64,000 nt of DNA from Streptomyces flaveolus (GCF_000716535.1 NZ_JNWV01000020.1:62001-126000); one strand, 5' to 3'; shown: positions 17,637-26,295, counted from the first letter of the stretch. Translations and numbers: made by a program. Notes: a model not told the origin generated them from the sequence alone.

Positions 17637-18461
17637 TCACCGACCGACCCGGCCGTGTGCGGCCTTGCGGCCACTGACCGAGATCAGACTGATGCCGGTG
17701 TCGGTGAAGGAGGGTGTGCGGTGGAGCGCCCGCATGTTCTCGATGTCGTGGCGGGTGAGAAGGCCCTGTTCCAGTAGAGCGGGAGTGGCTTGGTCGAATG
17801 TCGTCGTCCAGAAGGCGTCGGTCGCACTGCGATCGCCTACGGTGCCCGGGGCGGTGGCGGACTCGACCATGGTCAGGCCGAGCTCGGTGAACCGGGCCGC
17901 GAGAGTGTCGGCCCAGCGCAGGTCGGATCCGACCGTCGTGGCGAGAAGTTTCTCGCCGGCGCGGGTGACCTTCCTGAACAGAGGGTGCGCGGAGGCGTCG
18001 ACGGGGCGGACGGAGAGGTCCTCGATGACCAGCCAGCCGCCGGGACGGACCCAGCCGACGGCCCGGTGCAGCAGTTCCTCACGCTGGGGCAGGTGGCACA
18101 GCAGGGCGCGGGCGTGGACGAGGTCGAACGTCTCGGGCGGGAAGTCCTCGCGTACGGCGTCGTGCTGGAGCACGCGAACCTGCGTCAAGGGCGGGAAGCC
18201 CAAGAACCGGGTGTCCGTGTCGGTGGCGGTGACCTTTCCGAGTGGGTGACGGGCGGCCAGCCAGGCGGCAACCGACCCGGCTCCGGCGCCCAGGTCGAGA
18301 CAGTGTGCGTCCGCGGGCAGTTCGAGACGGCCGAGCACCCGGAAGGTCGCCGGGTCGAACGCGGCCTCCAAGGTGCGCAGGCGGGTGTGCTCTCCGGGGA
18401 CGTGGTGGGCGACGTAGCTGCCGGCGTAGCCCTGGGCCGCCGCGCGCTCGGTGCCGGTCAC
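17637..18461 (-). CDS. Class I SAM-dependent methyltransferase
   Basis: The protein has 274 residues. Motif I is CLDLGAGAGSVAAWLA near residue 55; the acidic end of strand 2 lies in TATDTD, and the post-II motif in FDLVHARALLCHL. The C-terminal half contains a long alpha-helical lid (DHPLFRK-like region to AFWTTTFDQA). Its start codon overlaps the stop codon of the terpene synthase-P450 gene in an ATGA arrangement at 18458-18461, so the two are translationally coupled. It is not obviously a geranyl-diphosphate C-methyltransferase. It may O-, N- or C-methylate the terpenoid product. Confidence 0.85.
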   Translation of the reverse strand: MTGTERAAAQGYAGSYVAHHVPGEHTRLRTLEAAFDPATFRVLGRLELPADAHCLDLGAGAGSVAAWLAARHPLGKVTATDTDTRFLGFPPLTQVRVLQHDAVREDFPPETFDLVHARALLCHLPQREELLHRAVGWVRPGGWLVIEDLSVRPVDASAHPLFRKVTRAGEKLLATTVGSDLRWADTLAARFTELGLTMVESATAPGTVGDRSATDAFWTTTFDQATPALLEQGLLTRHDIENMRALHRTPSFTDTGISLISVSGRKAAHGRVGR

Positions 18462-20677
18462 AGGGTCACCTCCAATCGGCTCGGGCAGCGGTTGAGGAAG
18501 CCGGCCGGTACGGGCCGGAAGCCGCTTGCCCAGCGAAGGCGGGGGTATTGCGCGACCAACAGCCTCAGACCGGTGGTGATCTCGGCGCGGGCCAGGTGTG
18601 ATCCGAGACAGAAGTGCCGGCCTGCGCCGAAGGCAAAGTGGCTTGATGCGCCGCCGTACTCCCGGTCGAGGCGGTCGTCGGCGCGGTGCAGTGCGAAGGC
18701 GTCCGGGTCCGGGAAGCGTCGGGGGTCGCGGTTGGCCGAGCCGATCAGACAGGCGACGGTGGCACCCGCCGGCACAGCCCCGGAGGGCAGATCGGCAGCT
18801 TCGCGGGTCTGCCGGAGCACCAACTGCAGGGCGGGGTCGCGACGCAAGGTCTCGGCGAGCGCGAGGTCGATCACAGCCGGGTCGGTACGAACCGCGTTCA
18901 GGAGGTCGGGGACGTCCAGGACGTTGGCTATCAGGTTGGCGAGCGTGCCGTGGCTGGTCTCACTGCCCGCGGTCATCAGGATCGCGCAGCACCCGCGGAC
19001 GTACTGCTCCGAAAGCGGTCGGCCGTCGACCGTCGCGGTCAGCAGGGCGGAGATCAGATCGTCGCCGGGGCGGGCCCGCCGGGCGTCCAGGTGAGGCTGG
19101 AGGTAGTCGTAGAAGTCGTCCCGGTTGGCGAGGCCGTGGGTCAACAGTCCCGGGTCCTGACGGTAGTTGCCCATGTAGGCGAAGCCCACGGTGCACCAGC
19201 GTTTCAGCCGGGCGACCTGCTCGGGTGTGTCGGCGGGCAGGCCCAGGGCGCGGGCCATCACCCGGATCGGCAGGGGGGTGGTGAACTCAGCTACCAGGTC
19301 GACCTGTTCACGGCCGCGGAGCCGCCTCACCAGGTTTGTGGTGACTTCGGTGATGGACTTCTGGAGGACGGCCAGGGCCCGGCTGCGAAAGGCGGGTGTG
19401 AGCAGCGCGCGGTGCACGGCATGCTCCTGGCCGTCCATGGACACGATGCTGTGGCCCAGCAGCGGGGCGATCTGCCAGGTGTAGTTGTCGTTGCTGAACC
19501 GGGGATCGGTCAAGGCTGCGTGTACGTCCGCGTGGCGGCTCAGCAGCCAGGTGTCGGTGGGTTCGTCGTAGGCGATCGGCAGGGTGTCGCGCAGCCACCG
19601 GTACAGCGGATAGGGGTCGGTCTCGAAGGCCCGCGATTTCAGTGTGGGCGGCGTCAGCGAGGTGTTCACGGCGCCGACATGGGTGCTGCCCCTGGCCTGC
19701 AGGTGGTAGCGGGAGGCGTCGGCGTGCCAGTCGGCGGAGGCACGCATCGCCTGTTCGAGCCGTCCGATCCAGGCTGCCTGCGCTGTGACACCAGGACCGG
19801 ACGGTGGCAGGTGGGCGAGGTGGCGGCGTGCGCGGGCGCTGAACTCGTCGGCGGCCGCGGTGATCATGTCGCGAGCCGCGTCCAGGGCTCCTTGTAAAGG
19901 CATGCGATGTTCCCCGGCGAGCAGCAACACCAGGTTGAAGAGCTCGTCGTGAACGAGGTCCTTCGCGACGGAGTGGATGTCGTTGGTCCAGGCGATCACA
20001 TCCGCTGCGAGAGCCCGTAACTCGGGCCAACATCCCTCGCCGCACGGTTCGGTGGACTGGACGGCGCCGTCCGCGGCTTCGATCAGGTCAAAGAAGAGCA
20101 ACGCGCCGAACGCGTCGCGCCGCAGCTCCATGTACTCGGCCACGGCGCAGGTCACTCCGCGCTCCCGCATCCGCACCAATGCCTGCTGCGCCCGCAGATG
20201 GCGCAGGAGATCTCGGCGCAATCGTGCCTGCCACGCCTTGTCACCGAGGCTTCGGGTACGTGGCCACAGATCGGTTGCCAGAGCGCGCAGCATCGGATCG
20301 CGGCTGCCTGGGCCGCTGCCCCGGCTCACGATTTCTTCGACCTCGGCGGAAAAGCGCTCCAGCGCTCCGCCCTCACCCCAGGGTCCGTCGTCGACCCGGT
20401 CGTCGAGTACCAGCGCCCACAGGAACCAGTCCATCAGCACCGCCGCACCAGGCGGCGGTGCCGGACCGGCGAGAGCCACTCCAAGTCCCAGCAGGGAAGA
20501 CCCCTGCAGTCTGGCCCGGCCTCGCGGCCCGATCAGGCCGTGTCGCTCGGCCCAGCCGATCGCGGCACCCCGCAAGGCATCCGCGTCCGCACGGCGCGGC
20601 GGCGGCTCGAACGGCAGAACGATCGTGGGGATGACGAGCACGGGGGACGGAGGACGGACCGGCGGTACGGGTGTCAT
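18458..20677 (-). CDS. Class I terpene synthase - cytochrome P450 fusion protein
   Basis: One continuous frame of 739 residues joins two complete enzymes. Residues 1 to about 335 form a class I terpene synthase: an acidic motif DDRVDD at 92-97, the NSE triad in NDIHSVAKD at 232-240 and a C-terminal RY pair at 323-324. Residues about 342-739 form a P450: LKSRAFETDPYPLYRWL at the start, the I-helix AGSETS at 570-575, ExxR as ETLR at 609-612, and the haem loop FAFGAGRHFCLG with Cys690. The linker is only about ten residues. It would cyclise a prenyl diphosphate and oxidise the product. Electron partners are not encoded nearby. The ATG at 20677 has a GAGGA site, and the gene is coupled to the downstream methyltransferase. 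Confidence 0.93.
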   Translation of the reverse strand: MTPVPPVRPPSPVLVIPTIVLPFEPPPRRADADALRGAAIGWAERHGLIGPRGRARLQGSSLLGLGVALAGPAPPPGAAVLMDWFLWALVLDDRVDDGPWGEGGALERFSAEVEEIVSRGSGPGSRDPMLRALATDLWPRTRSLGDKAWQARLRRDLLRHLRAQQALVRMRERGVTCAVAEYMELRRDAFGALLFFDLIEAADGAVQSTEPCGEGCWPELRALAADVIAWTNDIHSVAKDLVHDELFNLVLLLAGEHRMPLQGALDAARDMITAAADEFSARARRHLAHLPPSGPGVTAQAAWIGRLEQAMRASADWHADASRYHLQARGSTHVGAVNTSLTPPTLKSRAFETDPYPLYRWLRDTLPIAYDEPTDTWLLSRHADVHAALTDPRFSNDNYTWQIAPLLGHSIVSMDGQEHAVHRALLTPAFRSRALAVLQKSITEVTTNLVRRLRGREQVDLVAEFTTPLPIRVMARALGLPADTPEQVARLKRWCTVGFAYMGNYRQDPGLLTHGLANRDDFYDYLQPHLDARRARPGDDLISALLTATVDGRPLSEQYVRGCCAILMTAGSETSHGTLANLIANVLDVPDLLNAVRTDPAVIDLALAETLRRDPALQLVLRQTREAADLPSGAVPAGATVACLIGSANRDPRRFPDPDAFALHRADDRLDREYGGASSHFAFGAGRHFCLGSHLARAEITTGLRLLVAQYPRLRWASGFRPVPAGFLNRCPSRLEVTL

Positions 20678-20981
20678 AGCTGTTCCTCATACACACGCTG
20701 AAGCATGTTGGACCGGGTTTCGGCACGTGCTGGAACCGGTGGGGCGGCCCTGGCCCGGAGCCGCCGGTTCCCCTCACCGTCCCCCGGCGATGCCCCCTGC
20801 TACGCCACACGGACCAGCGATTCATCACTACGGGTGAATGAACCTTGGGGCGGCAGGCTGCCTCCTGCCGATGGGTAGGCAGCGCCCTGGAGCCGATCGC
20901 CGTGACGGCCCCGCCAACCTTCCTGACACAGAACGGTGTTCGCCGACGCGAGCGCTTCGAAGAGCGGAGACACAGCGAGCC

Positions 20982-21533
20982 ATGACCATCGACAGCTCAG
21001 TGCTGAGCATCAAGCTGCACCGGATGTTCACCTTCCTCGACACCGACCAGGACGGATCCCTCACCGAGCAGGACCTGACGGCCATCGCCGATCGCCTGGC
21101 CGGCTCCGTCCCCACTCAGCCGGAGAAGGTGCAACGGTTGAGGGACGCCCTCGCTGTCATCTGGGACCAGCACCTGCGGCACATGGACGACGACGGCAAC
21201 GGGCTGATCAGCTCCGCCGAGTACGAGCGCGGCGTCCGCGGAGCCATTACCTCCCAGGAGTCCGCGCTGATCTCCGCCCTTCATGACGTGGTCGCGGCCT
21301 GCCTGGACATCTGCGACAGGGACGACGACGGCCTGATCACCCTCGACGAGTACACCCTGCTCGGCCAGGCCGTGAGCGGCGGCACCACCAAGGACATGGC
21401 GACCGCCTTCTCCGCACTCGACCTCGACGGTGACGGTGCTCTCGGCCCCGAGGAGATCCGCACCGCCGTGACCGAGTACTTCACCAGCGAGGACGCCGAA
21501 GCCCGCGGCAACTGGCTGTACGGCCCTCTGTGA
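20982..21533 (+). CDS. EF-hand calcium-binding protein
   Basis: This 183-residue protein contains four EF-hand loops: DTDQDGSLTEQD, DDDGNGLISSAE, DRDDDGLITLDE and DLDGDGALGPEE, at about residues 20, 70, 113 and 147. All have canonical Asp and Glu coordination positions, so all four may bind Ca2+. It resembles calerythrin-type or CabB-type sarcoplasmic-like proteins of actinomycetes. I chose the ATG at 20982 because it begins the conserved N-terminus; the open frame reaches back to 20838. It is divergent from the terpene synthase-P450 gene. Its role is probably calcium buffering or sensing. Confidence 0.9.
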   Translation: MTIDSSVLSIKLHRMFTFLDTDQDGSLTEQDLTAIADRLAGSVPTQPEKVQRLRDALAVIWDQHLRHMDDDGNGLISSAEYERGVRGAITSQESALISALHDVVAACLDICDRDDDGLITLDEYTLLGQAVSGGTTKDMATAFSALDLDGDGALGPEEIRTAVTEYFTSEDAEARGNWLYGPL

Positions 21534-21535
21534 TT

Positions 21536-21552
21536 TCCCCCACCGTGGGGGA
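21536..21552 (+). terminator. Short terminator hairpin after the EF-hand gene
   Basis: TCCCCCA and TGGGGGA pair across a 3-base loop. The hairpin starts three bases after the stop codon at 21531-21533. Confidence 0.6.
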
Positions 21553-21829
21553 CACACCGCACGCGCAAGCCCCGACTCACAAGGAGAGGTGCTGCGGCCG
21601 GACTCTTCGGTGGAGGACGCCCGGCCGCCGCCTGGCCGGTGCATGAGGTGACCGGTCCGCAAGTGCCGGTCATCATCGGGGACACCAAATGCCCGAGTTC
21701 CGGGGAGCCCCTCCGCGCGGGAGGCCGCGGCCCGCTCGGTGGCGGTCACCGGGACGTCGACCGTCGGTCGCCTGGGCGAGCACGACGCGGACTCAGCCGC
21801 GGCGGAGGGGTGCCACACCATCGCTGGGC

Positions 21830-22747
21830 TCAGGTCAGCTTGGTGTTGGCCAGGACCCGGCGCAGGATGCTCCAGGAGAGGTCGGACTCGGTGGCGAAGG
21901 CGCGCCGCTTCTTGGACTCCTCGTCGATGAAGTTGAAGGCATCGCGGCTGTAGCTGTCGCCGTCGTCGTCCTCGACGCCGGTCTCCTCCGGGTTGAGGTA
22001 GACGTGGAAGCTGGCGCCGAAATCGGCGGAGGCGTTCATGTAGCCGGGGCCGGTGGAGCCGCCGCCGCCGTCCATCGGGCAGTACACCCGGTGCACGGCG
22101 TAGTTGTCCCTGGACAGCCAGGCGCACTGGCCTGGGGTGAGGGTGATCAGGCCGAGTTTGCGGGCGTTCCAGTCGAGGTGCTCGTAGACCATGACGTCGA
22201 GCTGGCCGGCGAGGCAGAAGACGATGCCGGTGGTGTGGCCGTGGGAGTGGATGGGCGAGTAGTGCTGAGCGGGCCAGATCTCCAGGACGACGGGCGAGCC
22301 GATGTCACCCTTGGGGTGGTCGTCGGGATGGAGGTGGCCGTGCTTTGCTGCCAGGTGGTCGTAGTCGCCCCGGCCGGTGCAGGCGACACGGATGTACGGC
22401 GGGTGGGACGGATCGTGCTTGTACTTCTCCACGAGGATCTGGCGCAGCAGGCCCACCTTTTCGCCGGGTGCGGTGGCGGGGGCGAGGTGTTTGCGCATCG
22501 CTTCGGTCTCCCACGCCGACAGGCGCAGGTCGTCAGCCTTGCGCGCGAGGTCCATGACAGCCGGCGGGATCATCAGCTGGCGGGCGTACTCGTTGAAGGA
22601 CGTGGCCTGCCCGATCACAAGGGACGGGACGGCCTCGGCTCCCAGGAGACGCAACTGCCGTTCTTCTTTCCTGGTGATGTGGAAGGGGTACGTCGCATCG
22701 CCGTACTCCGGCTGCCCGGCGGGCGTCTGGTCGGCGGTCAGGCTCAT
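21830..22747 (-). CDS. Cysteine dioxygenase-like cupin protein
   Basis: This 305-residue protein contains a cupin metal site: YSPIHSHGHTTGIVFCLAG at about residues 165-183, with HxH followed by a late Gly. A second cupin motif region (RDNYAVHRVYCP) contributes the third His. This matches the thiol dioxygenase (cysteine dioxygenase type I) fold, which uses Fe(II). The usual Glu of motif 1 is replaced, as in many CDO-like enzymes. The N-terminal 130 residues are helical and unusual in length; bacterial CDOs are about 200 residues. The substrate is uncertain. The upstream side abuts the IS5-type element at 22878. Confidence 0.7.
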   Translation of the reverse strand: MSLTADQTPAGQPEYGDATYPFHITRKEERQLRLLGAEAVPSLVIGQATSFNEYARQLMIPPAVMDLARKADDLRLSAWETEAMRKHLAPATAPGEKVGLLRQILVEKYKHDPSHPPYIRVACTGRGDYDHLAAKHGHLHPDDHPKGDIGSPVVLEIWPAQHYSPIHSHGHTTGIVFCLAGQLDVMVYEHLDWNARKLGLITLTPGQCAWLSRDNYAVHRVYCPMDGGGGSTGPGYMNASADFGASFHVYLNPEETGVEDDDGDSYSRDAFNFIDEESKKRRAFATESDLSWSILRRVLANTKLT

Positions 22748-22877
22748 GAGTGAGGACTCCTTCGTGTGCAGGGGTGCCGCGGCTCGGCGCGGGACCCGAT
22801 GACGCCACGCATGTTCGGTGCCACGGCTCGAGGCGGGTTCTGTGCGGTGTGATCAGTGGCTGAGCAGGCGTGTGGCC

Positions 22878-22899
22878 CTGAGAAGGTGTTGTCTTTCCG
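22878..22899 (+). repeat. Left terminal inverted repeat of the IS5-type element
   Basis: The segment contains TGTTGTCTTT and pairs with the reverse complement of 24527-24548 at 19 of 22 positions. GCC lies immediately outside. Confidence 0.8.
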
Positions 22900-22993
22900 G
22901 ACGTGATCGACGCGTTTCCGCTGGTCGGGGGTAGGAGTGGTGGTTCCGTGGGAGTGGTGGCCTGTCGGGTCGTCGTTCCCCGGGAGGTCGCGG

Positions 22994-23530
22994 ATGCCGT
23001 CAGTTGTCGGGCTGCTGGAACAGCACGAGCTCGCCGCTCGGCGCCGAGTCGACGGGCTGCGGGAGGAGGCCGACCGCATCCAGGCAGAGCTTGCCGCGGC
23101 CGAGCTGGAATGGCAGGAGTGGGCGATCGCTCGCAGGCGGGTCGATACGGTGCTGGCTCCGGACGACGGTGCCGCCGCCGAGGCGGAGGTCATGGCGGAT
23201 CCGCGGGGTGCGGAGGTGCAGTCGACGCTGCGGGACGCGGCGAAGCCGAAGTCGCAGGTGCCGGTGTGGCACCAGGGGCTGGCCTGGTCGGTGCTGTCGG
23301 TGGACTACCAGCGCATCCTCACGGCGCTCGCGGACCGGGCCCGGCTCCATCAAGGGCCGCTGACCTGCCAGGAGATGGCCGCCGTGTTCGGCATGGACGT
23401 GGTGCCGGCGCGGGTGGAGGCACTGCGGTCGAAAGCGAAACGCCTGGTGGCCCGCGGCTGGCTGGCCGAGCAGCAGCCGGGCCGCTTCACCCTCGCTGCA
23501 GGCGTGACCGGGCCAGGCGACGGGTCATGA
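22994..23530 (+). CDS. Passenger gene of the IS5-type element, function unknown
   Basis: The protein has 178 residues from the ATG at 22994, preceded by GGGAGG. The N-terminal third is a strong coiled coil (RRRVDGLREEADRIQAELAA, then AELEWQEW). The C-terminal half looks like a winged helix (LTCQEMAAVFGMDVVPARVE, then LRSKAKRLVARGWLAE). I recall similar hypothetical proteins in many streptomycetes, but cannot confirm that here. It lies inside the terminal repeats and runs tail-to-tail with the transposase, overlapping it by 44 bp. A DNA-binding or transposition-regulating role is plausible from its architecture; this is inference. Confidence 0.75.
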   Translation: MPSVVGLLEQHELAARRRVDGLREEADRIQAELAAAELEWQEWAIARRRVDTVLAPDDGAAAEAEVMADPRGAEVQSTLRDAAKPKSQVPVWHQGLAWSVLSVDYQRILTALADRARLHQGPLTCQEMAAVFGMDVVPARVEALRSKAKRLVARGWLAEQQPGRFTLAAGVTGPGDGS

Positions 23531-24404
23531 GCAAGGTCATCGACCAGTGGACCATCGCCTCCGCGCTGGTGGTGCGCCGCTCGAAGTCGCGGACCAGGCG
23601 GCGGCTTCGCATCAGGTGGGCGAAGAGGCGCTCGACGATCCACCGCTTGGGCAGCACCACGAACCCTCGTCGGTCGTCGCTGCGTTTGACGATCGCCAGG
23701 ACCAGGGCGAACGTGGCCAGGCAGTGCTCGACGAGGCTGCCGGTGTAGCCGCCGTCGGCCCAGACCAGTTCCAGCCGGTGGTGCACGTCGGCGACCTGCC
23801 CGAGCAGGGCCTGGGCGGCGATGCGGTCGCCGGTGTCCGCGGCGGTGACCATCACGCCCAGCAGCAGGCCGAGGGTGTCGACCACGACGTGCCGCTTGCG
23901 GCCGTTGATGAGCTTGCCGCCGTCGAAGCCCCGGCTGCCGGCGCCGACGACGGCGTCCGCCTTGACGGACTGCGAGTCGATCACCCCGGCGGTCGGCTGC
24001 GCGTCCCGTCCCAGCTCCTCGCGGACCCTCGCGCGCAACCGGTCGTGGAACTCCTTGACCAGGGCGTTGTCGCGCCAGCGGCGGAAGAATGCGTAGATGC
24101 GGTCCCATGGCGGGAAGTCGGCGGGCATCGCCCGCCACTTGATCCCGTTGTCCACGAGATACCGGATCGCATCGAGCATGGCCCGGTGGCAATACGCCTC
24201 CGGCCGGCCGCCCCGGCCGCGCATCCAGCTCGGCACCGGCAGCAGCGGCAGGACCCGGGCCCACTCCTCGTCCGTCATGTCCGTCGGGTAGCGCGGCTGC
24301 CGCGTGTCGTTGTCGGCGGCGTTTCCGAACCGGTGAGCCAGGCAGTCACACTCCCAGGTGACCGCGCTGGACTGCCCGGCCATCGGCACGCAAGACTGCT
24401 GCAC
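23487..24404 (-). CDS. IS5 family transposase
   Basis: The frame has 305 residues and no lesions. The N-terminal domain has MTDEEWARVLPLLP and a KWRAMPADFPPW segment. The DDE triad is Asp in GVIDSQSVK, Asp in VWADGGYTG and Glu in KRWIVERLFAHL, with the Y-R-E-like helix after it. The upstream 42 residues include two Cys and two His (ECDCLAHRFGN) and may be native, so I keep the GTG start at 24404; an ATG at 24278 is the minimal start. The gene overlaps the convergent passenger gene by 44 bp. It looks functional. Confidence 0.88.
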   Translation of the reverse strand: MQQSCVPMAGQSSAVTWECDCLAHRFGNAADNDTRQPRYPTDMTDEEWARVLPLLPVPSWMRGRGGRPEAYCHRAMLDAIRYLVDNGIKWRAMPADFPPWDRIYAFFRRWRDNALVKEFHDRLRARVREELGRDAQPTAGVIDSQSVKADAVVGAGSRGFDGGKLINGRKRHVVVDTLGLLLGVMVTAADTGDRIAAQALLGQVADVHHRLELVWADGGYTGSLVEHCLATFALVLAIVKRSDDRRGFVVLPKRWIVERLFAHLMRSRRLVRDFERRTTSAEAMVHWSMTLLMTRRLARSRLQRG

Positions 24405-24446
24405 CAGGGCCTCCTGCTGCTCGGTGATTCGACACCAACGAGCTGT

Positions 24447-25637
24447 TCAGGAGGCCCTGTTCTTATGCGCCCAGCGCCCCGCGACCACCCGATCGGGACT
24501 CCCGTTCGACACACATCCCTCAAGATCGAAAAGACAACAGCTTCTGAGGCCGTCGAGGGGGTACTCCTGGGGCAGGTGGGCCGGGTCGCCCGGCACGTTG
24601 ATCAGCACGGTGATCGGCCGGGACGTGCCCGCGGCGAGGAACTGGTCGCCCACCGAGCTCAGGTATGCCTTGCCGTCCTGGGCGATGACGTCAACGCCGG
24701 ACGCTTCGGCTTTCGCGCCCTTGACCGTGGGCAGGTCGAAGGAGATACGGAACTTCCTGACGTCCTCCGCCGTGCCGCTGTCTTTGCTGACGGCGGTGAG
24801 GGTGAGGTCGAAGCTGTAGACCCGGCCCCGGGGTTCGCCGTTCTCCCATGTCCCCTTGAACTTCTTCGTCACGACGATCTCGTCGTAACTGGGCGGCACA
24901 GGCAGCGGGGTGATACGCCCGGCCCCGTTGACGATCTCCAGGTCGCCGACGGGCACCCTGCCCCGTCCGATGCGCTGCGAGTGGTCGGGGACCTCCGCCG
25001 TGGTCAGATCCAGGTGGTTGACGTTGCCCGCGGAGTCGACGGCGTAGAAGTTGCCGTCCTGGTCGAAGAAGGTGGCCGCGTACGCCTTGCGTGAGCCTGC
25101 CGCGGCGCTGGCTTGAGCGGGCGGGAAGACACCCCGCTTGAGCACGGTCTTCATGGGCTGCCGACCCGGGTCGACGAGCAGCAGGTCGCCGTTGTCGCCC
25201 TCCACCGAGTACAGCCGTCCGTCCTTGGGGTGGTAGGCGAAGTCGTCCCACCGGCCGCCTCCCGGTGCGTTGCGGGGTGCGGCCGTGCCGGCTGCCACGT
25301 CGATGGCGTAGCTGGGAGTGTCGGGGTTGCTGACGACGAAGAGGGTCTTGCCGTCGGGATCCATGTCGCCGTCGAACCAGGGCCCGTTTGGCAGCCCGTC
25401 GATGACCTGCTCCTTCAAGGTGCCGGCCGCCACGTCGACAGTGATGAGTTTGTTGCGGCTCACGGCCAGCAACAACGGCTCCTTGTCGTCTCCGCGGTAC
25501 TGCGCTCCCATGGCGGTGTAGCCGCTCTCGTAGGGCGCGACGTTGTCGACGACGCGGGTGTCGCCGTCGATGGGGTCGAAGCGGTAGATCCGGGTGCTGG
25601 TTCGGCCGACGGCGAGATACACCTTGCGGTGAGCCAT
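24447..25637 (-). CDS. Beta-propeller protein, C-terminus replaced by IS sequence
   Basis: The native part spans 25637 to 24549, about 363 residues. It shows repeated strand patterns such as TRIYRFDPIDGDTRVVD, LLLAVSRNKLITVDVAAGTL and NFYAVDSAGNVNHLDL, typical of six- or seven-bladed propellers (DUF6923-like). No signal peptide is present. At the target duplication the frame enters the IS5-type element and ends at 24447 after about 34 foreign residues. The sequence on the other side of the element does not continue an obvious propeller tail. The protein may lack its final blade closure. Ligand and role are unknown. Confidence 0.65.
   Translation of the reverse strand: MAHRKVYLAVGRTSTRIYRFDPIDGDTRVVDNVAPYESGYTAMGAQYRGDDKEPLLLAVSRNKLITVDVAAGTLKEQVIDGLPNGPWFDGDMDPDGKTLFVVSNPDTPSYAIDVAAGTAAPRNAPGGGRWDDFAYHPKDGRLYSVEGDNGDLLLVDPGRQPMKTVLKRGVFPPAQASAAAGSRKAYAATFFDQDGNFYAVDSAGNVNHLDLTTAEVPDHSQRIGRGRVPVGDLEIVNGAGRITPLPVPPSYDEIVVTKKFKGTWENGEPRGRVYSFDLTLTAVSKDSGTAEDVRKFRISFDLPTVKGAKAEASGVDVIAQDGKAYLSSVGDQFLAAGTSRPITVLINVPGDPAHLPQEYPLDGLRSCCLFDLEGCVSNGSPDRVVAGRWAHKNRAS
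24527..24548 (-). repeat. Right terminal inverted repeat of the IS5-type element
   Basis: It contains AAAGACAACA, the complement of the left repeat core, and is followed by GCC at 24549-24551, matching the left flank. Confidence 0.8.
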
Positions 25638-25898
25638 GAAACAAAGCGTCCTTCCACGCGACTGCGGAACGCTTCGACGTCTGCCCCCAGACCCGCGAAG
25701 ACAAGCACTCTAGGTATTCGTTCGAACACAATGAGCCACACGCCTCGGGCGCTGTATACCTACAACCAGGGGCTTTTCGTGAAAGGTGTGCAGGGAGTAC
25801 CGCGTCGTCGGTGTACGGGGTTGACCCAGCTCCAGCACCAGGCGTTCGCCGTGCTGCGCAGCAACGGCGCATGAAGGGATGCGAGGCTTGCCTGCGCA

Positions 25899-26045
25899 TT
25901 GGCGGCGCACACCATGGAACTCGCCCGCGACCGCGGCCTGAAGGTCACCGCGCTCGCCTCCGCACACGACGAGCTGTTCCTGTACTCCCGGGCCGCCGAT
26001 CACTTCCTGCCCCGCGACGCGGCCCTGAGCCCGCTGATGGCCACA
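25899..26045 (+). pseudogene. Fragment of a zinc-type alcohol/quinone dehydrogenase (MDR)
   Basis: About 49 residues (MELARDRGLKVTALASAHDE, then ADHFLPRD) match the Rossmann-fold part of MDR oxidoreductases. Neither the cofactor glycine motif upstream nor the C-terminus is present. It is gene debris. Confidence 0.55.
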
Positions 26046-26099
26046 GCGGCTACCAACGATACGAAAGACCTGCCGAGATCATCGGCGCGCGAGCGAGAC

Positions 26100-26295
26100 G
26101 ATTCCGGCGGAGAGCTGCAAGCGACCTTCTCGGGCCAGGGTTCGGGAAGGCCAGTGCTTGAAGGCGTCCTTGGCCTTCACCTTGGCTTCGCGGGCGTCCC
26201 CGGTGCTCTTCTCCGCCTCACCTTTGGCGGCCATACGGTCGTTGCTGAAGGCGGTTCCCAGAGCCTCCTTGGCCTTGCCCTTGGTCGAAGAAAAG
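26100..26295 (-). pseudogene. CsbD-like stress protein fragment
   Basis: The minus frame reads STKGKAKEALGTAFSNDRM, then AAKGEAEKSTGDAREAKVKA, the typical CsbD pattern of small Lys/Ala/Glu-rich stress proteins. No start codon is found before an upstream TAG, and the C-terminus is altered. It is probably a relic. Confidence 0.55.

Larger units (their letters stand above)
22878..24548. mobile_element. IS5-type insertion sequence with a passenger gene (1671 bp)
   Basis: Inverted repeats at 22878-22899 and 24527-24548 match at 19 of 22 positions. They are flanked by the direct repeat GCC (22875-22877 and 24549-24551), consistent with a 3-bp target duplication. Inside are an intact IS5-family transposase (minus) and a separate convergent gene (plus) whose ends overlap by 44 bp. 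The right end cuts into the 3' part of a beta-propeller gene. The repeats show that the second gene belongs to the element and is not a neighbour. Confidence 0.8.

Noticed and set aside
18458..20677. Terpene synthase-P450 frame as two genes read together by a sequencing error
   Set aside because: There is no internal stop, no ribosome-binding site plus start in the linker that stands out, and both parts are complete in one frame.
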